From: Methylicorpusculum sp.
Lineage (GTDB): Bacteria; Pseudomonadota; Gammaproteobacteria; Methylococcales; Methylomonadaceae
Reading direction: 5' to 3'
Assembly: GCF_030651835.1 (NCBI RefSeq)
Contig: NZ_JAUSBX010000137.1
Span: 59,222-123,221 of the forward strand
Length of the DNA stretch: 64,000 bases
Shown here: one piece after another, positions 8,629 to 18,043 of the stretch
Layout: each line of letters opens with the position of its first letter
Position numbering within the stretch: the stretch's first letter is position 1
The notes under the pieces: model-generated
The model's database searches: none
What the model saw: the letters and a program-made list of their open reading frames with translations, nothing else
Told to the model about the DNA's origin: nothing
Made by a program: the position numbers and the translations under genes

Positions 8629-8922
8629 AGTGTGAACATTATGTCCAGTAGATTCGATAGCTGTTCCGATTGATTACCTTAAAAGCCCTCTTCTCGCTAT
8701 AGGAAAAATTACACTATCGTTAAACATCAAATACCTATAAAAGAAATTTAAGTTTTAACTTAACAAGTGTTATTGGTAACATAAATTAATAAGTCACTAC
8801 TGAGTATTTTTGTCTTGTGTTGGCGCAGAACCAGTTCGATGCATTTTTCTGACGAACTCTCGCGATTAACCATCCCTCCAAAGCTCGAGTGCTTCAACCT
8901 CTATTTTTATCAAGGTCATACC

Positions 8923-9324
8923 ATGCCAGCAAAAGCAGCTTTCAAATTAATCGGACTTTTATTCGTCCTAAACGTTTTAACAGGATGCCCGGCTAATAAA
9001 CCAACTCAAGGAGACCTGATGATGAATCAAGGGCCTCATCTTATCGATGTGGGTACAAAATGGAATGAAGGCAATAAGTTGGTTCAATTTGGCAACGATA
9101 TGATTGCCCAAGGCCGTGATAATGTAAACGAAGGCAACAAACTGATCAGTAAAGGCAACATCCAAATCACTGAAGGCAACAAGTTAATTGAGCAAGGGAA
9201 AAAGTTGATCAGCGAAAGCGAAAATGATTACCGTCAGCGAGTCAATTCAGTTCCCCCCCTCGAACCGGCAATCCCGCCTGTTCAGCCCGCCGATTCAACA
9301 GAGGTTTTTCCTCTAGAAGATTAA
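8923..9324 (+). CDS. Repeat-containing lipoprotein upstream of tamA
   Basis: A 133-residue protein starting at ATG 8923 (preceded by AAGG). An earlier open frame from 8815 has no signal peptide. The signal sequence ends in the lipobox LTGC (Cys about residue 20). The mature part carries repeats built on Glu-Gly-Asn-Lys-Leu-Ile (WNEGNKLVQFG, VNEGNKLISKG, TEGNKLIEQG, then GKKLISES), predicted to be one long amphipathic helix, then a Pro-rich tail. The gene ends 25 bp before tamA, so it is probably expressed with tamAB. I know no assigned function. Confidence 0.75.
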   Translation: MPAKAAFKLIGLLFVLNVLTGCPANKPTQGDLMMNQGPHLIDVGTKWNEGNKLVQFGNDMIAQGRDNVNEGNKLISKGNIQITEGNKLIEQGKKLISESENDYRQRVNSVPPLEPAIPPVQPADSTEVFPLED

Positions 9325-9349
9325 GTCTGAAACCTATTTCCCTCATTTG

Positions 9350-11086
9350 ATGCAGAGAAAATCTCTACTCATTCTCGTCCTGTTATTTGTAATGATTCAT
9401 ACGGGTAAGGCTGAAGATAAACTTCCCGAGATAAAAATCATTGGACTTAAGGGCAGCCAGTACACGAACGTCAACGCTTTCTTGAGATTGGCAAAAGAAC
9501 CTTGCTCGGCGCCTGAATGGCGGATTAATACTTTGTTTAAACAAGCGGATGACGATATTCGTAGTGCTTTAAAAGCCTTGGGTTATTACCAGCCGGTTAT
9601 TACTAAAACGCTAGCATTTACTTCCGATTGCTGGACAGCTGAATTTACGATTGATCGAGGTTTACCGGTAAAACTCACATCAATCGAAGTCAGAGTAACC
9701 GGCTCCGCCGAAACCGATCCTGCCTTTCAAAGCTTATTGGAAAAAAATCCGTTGGAAACAGGTAAAACTGTCCATCATGGCCGTTATGAAAATTTAAAAA
9801 GTAGTCTGCAATCTTTGGCATTGGAGCGTGGCTATTTAAACAACCGTTTTGATAAAAGCCGACTGCTGATTGATCTTGAAAATCATCAAGCTGCCGTGGA
9901 AATCAGCTTTGAATCCGGTCCGCGATTTTATTTTGGGGATATTAAGATCGAACAGGATTTTTTAAACCCGGACTTGGTCGCGCGATTTGTTAACCTGGAA
10001 GAAGATGAATTCTATTCCAGTAAAAAACTGGCTCAAATTCATAACAGCTTCTCCAGCAACGAGTATTTCAGCAGCATAGAGATCCAGCCGTTAATCGATC
10101 AAGCGACCGACGATTTCAGAGTACCGGTTGTCATTCAGTTACACCCCAGAAAAAAACATACCTATGAGGTAGGTGTGGGCTATGACACTAATTACGGGCC
10201 CTTATTCAGTGCGGGATATGTTAATCGCCGCATTAACTTTCGAGGTCACTCTATTTCTGCCGCCCTGGATATCTCTCCGGTTTTATCAACCGTGGAGGGA
10301 CGTTACAGCATTCCTTTGCAGAACCCGACTACCGACAGTTTTAATCTGGGACTGGGTTTCAAACACGAGGAACCGGATACTTTTACGTCAGACCTTTTCA
10401 AGCTGTCTGCACAGCGCTTGAAATTTCACCAAAACAGATGGAAAAGCATCTTGTCTCTGGATTTAATCTATGAGGATTATGTCTCTGCCGATACTGAAAA
10501 CAGCTCATTTTTGCTGGTGCCCGGGGGGCGCGTTCAATATACCGAATCCAATTCGGAAGTCAGGCCGACTGAGGGCTACCATCTCAATCTGGGTATTTCA
10601 GGTGCTCATGAAACTCTGCTTTCGGATGTCAGTTTTGTTCAGGCAAGTGCGCTGTTTAAATGGCTAACGGCTGTGCCTTGGGAGGGCCGCCTGATAACTC
10701 GTGGCGAATTAGGCGGCACACTGGTCAGCGATTTTGGCCGTTTACCCGCTTCATTTCGCTATTTTGCGGGGGGCGCTCAGACCATACGAGGTTATGAATA
10801 TAAGGAATTAGGTCCTAAAAATAATAACAACGAGGTCATCGGCGGCCCTATGTTAGGCGTTTTGAGTGTTGAATATGAAAAATTTATCGGCGATAAATGG
10901 GGCGTCGCTGCGTTTATAGATAGCGGCAATGCCTTCGATACCAGTGACTTCAGCATAAATACCGGTGTCGGTTTAGGCGTTCGCTGGATTTCGCCGGTGG
11001 GCCCGGTTCGAATTGACTTTGCCCTACCCCTTGATGAATCCGGATCATCATTTCAAATTCATTTTGCGGCAGGTTCAGTCTTATGA
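9350..11086 (+). CDS. tamA: Translocation and assembly module protein TamA (Omp85 family)
   Basis: A 578-residue outer-membrane protein with a signal peptide (to about residue 22), three POTRA-like domains (about 25-265) and a C-terminal 16-stranded Omp85 barrel with the conserved GGAQTIRGYEY motif and a final barrel segment FALPLDE...FQIHFAAGS. With TamB it helps insert outer-membrane proteins and moves phospholipids to the outer membrane. The ATG at 9350 is preceded in frame by a TTG at 9347. Either could start translation. The stop overlaps the tamB start as ATGA. Confidence 0.92.
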   Translation: MQRKSLLILVLLFVMIHTGKAEDKLPEIKIIGLKGSQYTNVNAFLRLAKEPCSAPEWRINTLFKQADDDIRSALKALGYYQPVITKTLAFTSDCWTAEFTIDRGLPVKLTSIEVRVTGSAETDPAFQSLLEKNPLETGKTVHHGRYENLKSSLQSLALERGYLNNRFDKSRLLIDLENHQAAVEISFESGPRFYFGDIKIEQDFLNPDLVARFVNLEEDEFYSSKKLAQIHNSFSSNEYFSSIEIQPLIDQATDDFRVPVVIQLHPRKKHTYEVGVGYDTNYGPLFSAGYVNRRINFRGHSISAALDISPVLSTVEGRYSIPLQNPTTDSFNLGLGFKHEEPDTFTSDLFKLSAQRLKFHQNRWKSILSLDLIYEDYVSADTENSSFLLVPGGRVQYTESNSEVRPTEGYHLNLGISGAHETLLSDVSFVQASALFKWLTAVPWEGRLITRGELGGTLVSDFGRLPASFRYFAGGAQTIRGYEYKELGPKNNNNEVIGGPMLGVLSVEYEKFIGDKWGVAAFIDSGNAFDTSDFSINTGVGLGVRWISPVGPVRIDFALPLDESGSSFQIHFAAGSVL

Positions 11087-14000
11087 AGCGTTTAGCCAAG
11101 GGATTAGTCTGCTTTATCGCTCTCTGTTTATTGATTCTTGTTTGTGCAGTGTTCACATTGATTGGAACTGAACCGGGCACCCGCTGGCTGTTAAAAAACA
11201 GCTTATTGACATCAAACTTTAACCTGGCAGTGGATAATGTCAATGGGACGTTGCTGGGAAATCTGGATATAACCGGAGTGTTCTATCAATCAGGAAATGA
11301 TTCGATTAACATCGGGCGGTTGCAACTGGACTGGCAACCCGTTGATCTATTGGCGGGAAAGCTTCATATTGATTCAATCAAAGCAACAGACCTTGCTATT
11401 TCAGGTTTTGAGGGTGGATCAGAGTCTCAAGAAGATGAATCGCTGAAAATTCCGGTCATACCTATAGAAATCAATCTGGAACAGTTTCTGATTGATCAAC
11501 TGACTTATAAAACAGCTGATGCCGAGACCGTCATCAATCGTCTGGAAATAGGCGCTACGTTAATTAACCAGCAAATTACCGTTGCTTATCTAAAAGTTGC
11601 CACACCTCAGTTCGAAACCGGTGGTCACGCGGTAATTGAGCTGGCCGAGCATTTTCCATTACAAACTGAATTGAACTGGCTTTTAAAACTGGAGAATACC
11701 CCTCCTATTAATGGCGGAGTTAGAATCGATGGCAACCTTGAGTCATTAAACCTGTCGGGCGATGTCAGCGGGCCTTTATCGTTAAAACATAACGCTCAGA
11801 TTGACTTGTCCGGAACCACACCGATTTTTGATGTCGCCCTGGTATGGCAGAAACTTCAATGGCCATTGACGGAAACACCTCCCTCAATTCAATCCGGCGA
11901 AGGACGGCTGAACATCACAGGAACCAGCCAAGCTTATACTATCGAACTAAAATCGCCGATACAGATTGAAAACTCACTTATTACTATTGATCTAAAAGGC
12001 TTTGGCGGCATTGATACGCTGACTTTGGAAAGCTTGCGTATAAAACCCGAAACAGGCGAAGTCGTCTTTACCGGCGATATAGGTTGGGGACAATCTGTAC
12101 CGGTGTTTCAACTTAAAGGTCAATGGAATACGCTTCAATGGCCGTTATCAGGCCCGCCCCAATTGCAGATTATATCCGGCCAAACTACTTTTAGCGGCAC
12201 ATCAAATGCCTATCAAATCAGCCTAAATACCCAATTAAAAAACGATCAGTTGCCGCCATTCAAGCTGCAACTGACCGGCTCCGGCAACGCAGAATCGCTG
12301 GATATTGCCGAGCTTTCCCTGACGCCAAAATCCGGATCATTAAATATAAAGGGGCACTTGTCCTGGGCCGATCATTTCAGCTATGCGCTGGATGTATTAG
12401 TCAAAGCTATCAATCCGGCAGAGTTTATCGCGGAAGTTCCAGGTTCTCTTAATTTAGACGCCGCCACAACAGGCAGCCTTGTCGACGGAAAGTTCAGTGG
12501 CGACTTCTTGCTAAAAAAGCTGAGCGGCACATTGCATAATAATCCTATAGAAGGCTCTGGAAAACTAGCCATCAAAGATGAACAACTGACTATCGAAAAG
12601 TTGCACTTACAATCCGGTAGAAACAAGCTGGAAGCCGATGGCTTTTTGACACAAGCCAAAATGCAGCTTGAAGCTACTCTTAACGCCCCTGCGCTTTCTT
12701 CACTCTGGCCTGGACTTAGCGGCAGTTTAATGGGAAATACCTCTTTGACAGGAAATTACCAAACGCCGCAAATCAAACTGAATCTGTCCGGAGCGGATTT
12801 GAATTACGATGCTTACTCATTAAAAGCTATCAGCGTAAAACTGGACTATCCCGGAATTGCTCAAAAACCGATAACGCTTGATTTAGTGGCGAATAATTTG
12901 CTGATGAACGATCAACACATCCAAAGGCTTGACTTGAAGGGTAACGGCTTATTAAATCGTCATCAATTTAATCTCGATGTAGTTTCGAATCTATCTAATG
13001 TCACGACCCGAATTTATGGTTCCTGGGCTAACGACCGATGGACCGGAACCATTGAGCAGTTGGATGTGCATCACCCAAAGATGGATGTCTGGCGGCTCGA
13101 CCGAGCCATTAATTTGAACTTGAGCCAGATCGGGCAAGGCGGTTTTCTGCGGATGAGTGAGGGCTGCTTAATCCGATCAGAAGCCGCTGTGTGTTTTCAG
13201 GCAGAGGGGGATTTGAAAAAAAGCCTAACGCTGCAGGCGCGTATTGAAAAACTGGATCTCAGCATCTTGAAACTTTGGTTGCCGGAAGAACTGGATACCC
13301 AAGGCTTGCTCAATGTAAAACTTAACTCGACAATTAAAGGCGAAAATATCAACGCCAACCTGAACGCGGAAATACTCGGCGCGGGCGTTAAATTTAATTT
13401 GCCGGATAAACCGCCCATTGACTTCAGGTTAACATCCACAACCCTAACAGCGACTTATCAGCAAAAGCAAGTCAATGCCGATCTTGTCATGCTGCTGGAA
13501 GGACAGGATTTTATCAAGGCGCACATTTCAGGACCTGACCACGCCCTTGACGGCCACATTGAAGCTGTCATCCGAGATTTAACGTTGTTGGATGTTTTGA
13601 TTCCGAACATAGAAAAAGTAAAAGGGCAATTCAATGCCGATGTCACTTTTTCAGGCCCAGTCGATCGCCCCTCTATCAAAGGACTGATTCGCTTAAGCGA
13701 TGCCGGAATGGATATTCCCGCAGCCGGTATCCAAATCAAAAATATCCAGCTGGCGTTGACCCCGGACGATGTCCAACAAGGGCGATTAAAAATAGCGGGG
13801 CAATTGGAATCAGGATCGGGAAACTTAGTAATATCCGGGTTTATGTTGCCCAATGCCGAACAGGGGTTTCCTGCAGACATTCAGATCGGCGGCAAAAATT
13901 TTCAAATTACCCGAGTACCAGAAGCGGCAATATCGGTATCACCCCAACTTAATATCTTACATAAAGATAACCAAGTTGAAATAAAAGGCAATGTGACCAT

Positions 14001-14808
14001 TGACGAAGCAATTCTTAAAATTAATGAATTGCCTGAACAAGCCGTAAAACCTAGCGAGGATGAAATTATTTTGGGGCAAACAGAAATTGCCGCTGTGCAG
14101 TCCAGCCCCATCCATTTAAAAACCGATATTTCATTATTGTTGGGAGATAAAGTAACATTTGATGGTTTTGGCCTGTCAACTCAACTCAGCGGTCGGTTGC
14201 GCTACACCGACCTGTCTAATCAGCAACGCATGCAAGGCCGGGTCGCGATGAATGAGGCAAAATACAAAGCCTATGGGCAGGACTTGACGGTCAGCAAAGG
14301 TGAATTTTTATTCAACGGACCTCTGGATAATCCCTGGTTAAATATCGAAGCCACCCGCAAAGCGACCAGTGAAGACATTACTGCTATTCTCAAGGTCACT
14401 GGGCCGCTAAAGTCTCCTCAAACAAAAGTCAGCAGTCAGCCCGCATTACCCGAATCAGAAGCATTGGCTTATCTTATTACCGGACGGTCCCTGGAATCAG
14501 CCGGCGGAAGTCAGTCCGAGGCTTTGGCAAAAGCAGCATTGAGCTATGGCGCCGGGCAGCTATCCTGGCTCAATGCCAAACTGGGCATTGATGAGCTTGA
14601 GTTCGAGGAAAAAGAACGATTGGAAGATTCAGCCGTGCGCTTGGGTAAATTCATCAGCCCTGATTTTTATATTGGCTTGTCGCTGGGTTTCTTTTCCAAT
14701 AACTATGCGGTACTGCTGAAAAGGCAATTAACCAAACATTTCAGCTTGCAGACAAGAGCCGGTGAAACGCAAAGAATTGATCTTAAATATCATATAGATA
14801 CGGATTAA
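11083..14808 (+). CDS. tamB: Translocation and assembly module protein TamB
   Basis: A 1241-residue protein with one N-terminal membrane helix (LVCFIALCLLILVCAVFTLIG) and a very long beta-rich periplasmic body ending in the TamB/DUF490 C-terminal domain (QGRVAMNEAKYKAYGQDLTVSKG..., EALAYLITGRSLESAGG, RIDLKYHIDTD). The length is within the family range. It spans the periplasm and meets TamA in the outer membrane. Internal repeats of about 150 residues (LVWQKLQWPL / GQWNTLQWPL) near 230-360 fit the repeating beta-taco structure. Its start overlaps tamA by four bases. Confidence 0.93.
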   Translation: MKRLAKGLVCFIALCLLILVCAVFTLIGTEPGTRWLLKNSLLTSNFNLAVDNVNGTLLGNLDITGVFYQSGNDSINIGRLQLDWQPVDLLAGKLHIDSIKATDLAISGFEGGSESQEDESLKIPVIPIEINLEQFLIDQLTYKTADAETVINRLEIGATLINQQITVAYLKVATPQFETGGHAVIELAEHFPLQTELNWLLKLENTPPINGGVRIDGNLESLNLSGDVSGPLSLKHNAQIDLSGTTPIFDVALVWQKLQWPLTETPPSIQSGEGRLNITGTSQAYTIELKSPIQIENSLITIDLKGFGGIDTLTLESLRIKPETGEVVFTGDIGWGQSVPVFQLKGQWNTLQWPLSGPPQLQIISGQTTFSGTSNAYQISLNTQLKNDQLPPFKLQLTGSGNAESLDIAELSLTPKSGSLNIKGHLSWADHFSYALDVLVKAINPAEFIAEVPGSLNLDAATTGSLVDGKFSGDFLLKKLSGTLHNNPIEGSGKLAIKDEQLTIEKLHLQSGRNKLEADGFLTQAKMQLEATLNAPALSSLWPGLSGSLMGNTSLTGNYQTPQIKLNLSGADLNYDAYSLKAISVKLDYPGIAQKPITLDLVANNLLMNDQHIQRLDLKGNGLLNRHQFNLDVVSNLSNVTTRIYGSWANDRWTGTIEQLDVHHPKMDVWRLDRAINLNLSQIGQGGFLRMSEGCLIRSEAAVCFQAEGDLKKSLTLQARIEKLDLSILKLWLPEELDTQGLLNVKLNSTIKGENINANLNAEILGAGVKFNLPDKPPIDFRLTSTTLTATYQQKQVNADLVMLLEGQDFIKAHISGPDHALDGHIEAVIRDLTLLDVLIPNIEKVKGQFNADVTFSGPVDRPSIKGLIRLSDAGMDIPAAGIQIKNIQLALTPDDVQQGRLKIAGQLESGSGNLVISGFMLPNAEQGFPADIQIGGKNFQITRVPEAAISVSPQLNILHKDNQVEIKGNVTIDEAILKINELPEQAVKPSEDEIILGQTEIAAVQSSPIHLKTDISLLLGDKVTFDGFGLSTQLSGRLRYTDLSNQQRMQGRVAMNEAKYKAYGQDLTVSKGEFLFNGPLDNPWLNIEATRKATSEDITAILKVTGPLKSPQTKVSSQPALPESEALAYLITGRSLESAGGSQSEALAKAALSYGAGQLSWLNAKLGIDELEFEEKERLEDSAVRLGKFISPDFYIGLSLGFFSNNYAVLLKRQLTKHFSLQTRAGETQRIDLKYHIDTD

Positions 14809-15004
14809 AGACAAACCTTTTCGATTAAAAGGTTACTGGCTGGCGGAAATGTAATTTGCCTAGTTAGGGTAGAGAGGACTATCATCAGAAATAATAACCC
14901 AAACAGATAGACCACTAATTTAGACTTTAATTTTAACTTCAAATAGCTTAGGTGATTTAACAGCCTAAAACCTTTTATTATTAAAACAACATGAGGTGAT
15001 AACG

Positions 15005-15274
15005 ATGGATTTATTGAAAGAGTTAGAACAAATTTCAGAAAAAATCAAAACTCAACGCGATGAAATCATGGTGCAAATGCACTTGGCCGGACTTGATGCA
15101 AAATCCGAGTGGGATAAAGCGGAAGAAAAATGGCATGAACTGAAAATTAAAGCTGAGGAAATCAAGGATGAAACCAAAGAAACGACCGACGAATTGGTTT
15201 CCAAAACAAAAGTGATTGCTGATGAACTCAACACGGCTTATCAACGGATCGTAGAACGCCTCAAAGCTGATTAA
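15005..15274 (+). CDS. Small acidic coiled-coil protein
   Basis: An 89-residue, highly charged, almost wholly helical protein (MDLLKELEQISEKIKTQRDE ... ETKETTDELVSKTK). ATG 15005 has a strong ribosome-binding site (GAGGTG at 14993-14998), so the upstream GTG at 14996 is rejected. It has no membrane segment or signal peptide. It lies 17 bp before the beta-CASP nuclease-like gene and is probably co-transcribed with it. The helix pattern resembles small stress-related helical proteins, but I do not recognise a family. Confidence 0.75.
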   Translation: MDLLKELEQISEKIKTQRDEIMVQMHLAGLDAKSEWDKAEEKWHELKIKAEEIKDETKETTDELVSKTKVIADELNTAYQRIVERLKAD

Positions 15275-15291
15275 GCCAAAAGAGGCTACTC

Positions 15292-16695
15292 ATGACTCAT
15301 CTAACATTTTGGGGCGGCACGGAGCAGGTAACCGGTTCCTGTTATCTGCTGGAAACAGACCATCACCGTATTTTGCTGGATTGTGGTTTATTTCAGGGAA
15401 GTAAGGAAACAGAACGGCTCAACGCCGAAGACTTTCCGTTTGATCCGGCAACAATCGATGCTGTCGTTTTGTCCCATGCGCATCTTGATCACTCCGGACG
15501 CTTACCCAAACTGGTTAAAGAAGGTTTCAACGGTGATCTGTTTTTGACGGAAGGCAGTTATCATTTGCTGGAATTGATGCTGAAAGATGCTGCATTTCTA
15601 GAGCTGAGAGATACAGAATGGGAAAATAAAAAACGCGAGAGAGCCGGAAAAAAACTATTAGATCCTCTTTTTACGCTTGAAGATGTTGAAGCTTTGCTGG
15701 CATTGAGAAAACCTTTTCCCTACAGAACAGTTATTGATGTATTACCCGGCATAAAGCTGCAGTTTCTAGACGCTGGGCATATTTTAGGCTCATCAATCGT
15801 AAAGCTTGAACTACAAGATGGCGATAAAAACAAAACGCTGGTTTTTTCGGGGGATCTTGGCAATTCCGCCTCCCCCGTTTTACCTGATCCGGAAACGGTT
15901 AAACACGCTGATCTGCTATTGCTGGAATCAACCTATGGAGACAGGGATCATAAAGCATTAGACCCTACTCTGGATGAGTTGAGAGTGATACTCAAGTTAG
16001 CGGCCAATAGCGGGGGTAATGTTATTATTCCCTCGTTTGCTGTCGGTCGAACTCAAGATTTGCTCTACTGGTTAGGTAAACTTTACCGCGAAGGTTCGTT
16101 ACCGCAACAGCAGGTTTTTCTGGACAGTCCGATGGCGATCAACGCCAGTGAAATTTATTTTGATTATAAGCACCTGTTTAACGAGGACGATCCTGAATTT
16201 AATCGAATATCACAAAAAGGCTGGCAAGCCTGGCTACCCTGTTTAGCCTATTCGGAAACTGCTGGAGACTCAATGGCGATCAACCGGATTGTTGGCGGAG
16301 CAGTGATTATTGCAGGAAGCGGAATGTGCACGGGTGGACGTATACGTCACCACTTGAAGTACAACTTGTGGAGACGCAATGCGCACATCGTTTTCGTCGG
16401 TTTTCAAGCCCAAGGAACTTTAGGCAGGCGTTTGATTGACGGCCAGAAAGATTTAAAAATACTGGGCAGCAAAATCCATGTAGAAGCTACAATCCACACA
16501 TTAGGGGGGCTTAGCGCTCACGCCGATCAAAGCCAATTACTCGCCTGGGCTAATCACTTTGAAGAAACCAAACCACAGTTGTTTTTGGTTCACGGTGAAA
16601 CAAGCGCCTCTCACTCCTTACAGACCTGCTTTAACCGCTTGGGTTGGCCTGCCAACTTACCCAAAATCGGTCAAAGGATAGAGATAGAGCAATAA
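15292..16695 (+). CDS. Metallo-beta-lactamase/beta-CASP RNase-like protein (Ysh1-type)
   Basis: A 467-residue two-metal hydrolase. The metal motifs are SHAHLDHSG (about residues 62-70), the GH of LDAGHILGSS and the GDLG aspartate. The beta-CASP part has IPSFAVGRTQDLLY and GSGMCTGGRIRHHL, and the C-terminal zinc-dependent motifs are LSAHADQ and LVHGE. Proteins of this type (COG1236) resemble the 73-kDa cleavage factor and act on RNA in the cytoplasm. The RNA target in bacteria is unclear. It starts 17 bp after the coiled-coil gene. Confidence 0.88.
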   Translation: MTHLTFWGGTEQVTGSCYLLETDHHRILLDCGLFQGSKETERLNAEDFPFDPATIDAVVLSHAHLDHSGRLPKLVKEGFNGDLFLTEGSYHLLELMLKDAAFLELRDTEWENKKRERAGKKLLDPLFTLEDVEALLALRKPFPYRTVIDVLPGIKLQFLDAGHILGSSIVKLELQDGDKNKTLVFSGDLGNSASPVLPDPETVKHADLLLLESTYGDRDHKALDPTLDELRVILKLAANSGGNVIIPSFAVGRTQDLLYWLGKLYREGSLPQQQVFLDSPMAINASEIYFDYKHLFNEDDPEFNRISQKGWQAWLPCLAYSETAGDSMAINRIVGGAVIIAGSGMCTGGRIRHHLKYNLWRRNAHIVFVGFQAQGTLGRRLIDGQKDLKILGSKIHVEATIHTLGGLSAHADQSQLLAWANHFEETKPQLFLVHGETSASHSLQTCFNRLGWPANLPKIGQRIEIEQ

Positions 16696-16729
16696 TAGCC
16701 GGCGTTAAGGCATTCCAAACTGGCCTGTT

Positions 16730-17635
16730 TTAACCTTTTCCTTTGGTACGGGTCGATTTATTGACTGAATCCTTTTCAATAAAATCAATAATCATACCCG
16801 CTATATCTTTTTCAGTTGACTTTTCAATGCCTTGCAAGCCCGGTGATGAATTGACTTCCATGATGACCGGGCCATGATTGGAGCGCAGTAAATCCACACC
16901 GGCAACATTTAAGCCCAGGGTTCTTGCTGCACGAACGGCAATGGAGCGCTCCTCAGGCGATATTCTGATTAAAGAGGACGATCCGCCGCGGTGCAAATTG
17001 GATCTAAACTCACCTTCTTTAGCTTGTCTTTTCATGGAGGCAACCACCTTGTCACCGATAACTAAGCAACGTATATCGGCACCATCAGCTTCTTTGATAA
17101 ATTCCTGAACTAAAATATTGGCCTTTAAACCCATAAATGCTTCGATAACACTTTCAGCCGCTTTTTGTGTTTCCGCCATAACCACGCCGATACCTTGCGT
17201 ACCTTCCAAAAGTTTTATAACTAACGGCGCTCCGCCTACCATTTTAATTAAATCTTCTACATCATCGGGCTTATGAGCAAAACCGGTGACGGGCAAACCG
17301 ATACCTTTTCGTGATAACAACTGCAATGAACGCAACTTATCTCTTGAACGGGATATAGCGACCGATTCATTTAACGTGTAAGTACCCATCATTTCAAACT
17401 GCCTCAGCACAGCAGTTCCATAAAAAGTAATTGAAGCTCCGATTCTCGGTATGACGGCATCAAATCCACTCAAAATGGTACCTTTATAATGAATACCGGG
17501 TCTGTTGGACGTGATTTCCATGTAACAACGTAGAGCATCAATGACATGAATCTCATGCCCTCTGGCTTGAGCGGCTTCAATCAGTCTACGAGTGGAATAA
17601 AGCTTTGAGTTTCTTGAAAGTAATGCAATTTTCAT
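16730..17635 (-). CDS. rimK: Ribosomal protein S6 glutamate ligase RimK (ATP-grasp)
   Basis: A 301-residue ATP-grasp ligase of the usual RimK length, which adds glutamate residues to the C-terminus of ribosomal protein S6. The N-terminal pre-ATP-grasp domain ([18 protein letters not shown]) is followed by ATP-binding segments [16 protein letters not shown] and [20 protein letters not shown] and the metal-binding [13 protein letters not shown]. It converges with the nuclease-like gene with only 34 bp between stops. In Pseudomonas RimK activity responds to cyclic-di-GMP, but nothing here shows that directly. Confidence 0.92.
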   Translation of the reverse strand: MKIALLSRNSKLYSTRRLIEAAQARGHEIHVIDALRCYMEITSNRPGIHYKGTILSGFDAVIPRIGASITFYGTAVLRQFEMMGTYTLNESVAISRSRDKLRSLQLLSRKGIGLPVTGFAHKPDDVEDLIKMVGGAPLVIKLLEGTQGIGVVMAETQKAAESVIEAFMGLKANILVQEFIKEADGADIRCLVIGDKVVASMKRQAKEGEFRSNLHRGGSSSLIRISPEERSIAVRAARTLGLNVAGVDLLRSNHGPVIMEVNSSPGLQGIEKSTEKDIAGMIIDFIEKDSVNKSTRTKGKG

Positions 17636-17992
17636 TTGGTACTAAAGGTCCTGGTCATCAATCACAACCACAAAATAATTATTAAATTAGGGACTAAAAA
17701 AGAAAGTTAATAAAGAAGCGACGCAAAAACCTACGGCTTATATTTCGAATTACGCAACACTCAGAAGAGTTCATGAAACGATAGTTCAATCAGTCAAAGT
17801 ATTAAGCAAAAAATAAGAGTGAATCGACTTTTGGCGCGTATTATAGATTAAATTGTCTTTAACTATCGTTAATCTTATTAAGAAAGTGTGTTGTGAAAAA
17901 GTTACGATAAAATCCGCCGGACTTAGTCAGATATCGAGGAATTACCTGCCTTGAAAACGCCTACACACAATTCAAATGAGAAAGAAAAGAGC
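17636..17992. other. Intergenic region between rimK and pnp
   Basis: This AT-rich stretch between the rimK start and the pnp terminator holds no coding frame of useful length. It should contain the leftward rimK promoter, but I could not pick a convincing -35/-10 pair. Confidence 0.5.
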
Positions 17993-18020
17993 AAAAAAAA
18001 GGGCCTGTTAAGGCCCTTTT
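17993..18020 (-). terminator. Intrinsic terminator after pnp
   Basis: On the minus strand a 10-bp perfect stem AAAAGGGCCT / AGGCCCTTTT with a 4-base loop is followed by eight T, directly downstream of the pnp stop. Confidence 0.9.
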
Positions 18021-18043
18021 AATAACTCACTTATTCGAAATCA

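Noticed and set aside
8815..8922. N-terminal extension of the repeat lipoprotein
   Set aside because: It contains no signal sequence. The ATG at 8923 gives a proper signal peptide and lipobox.
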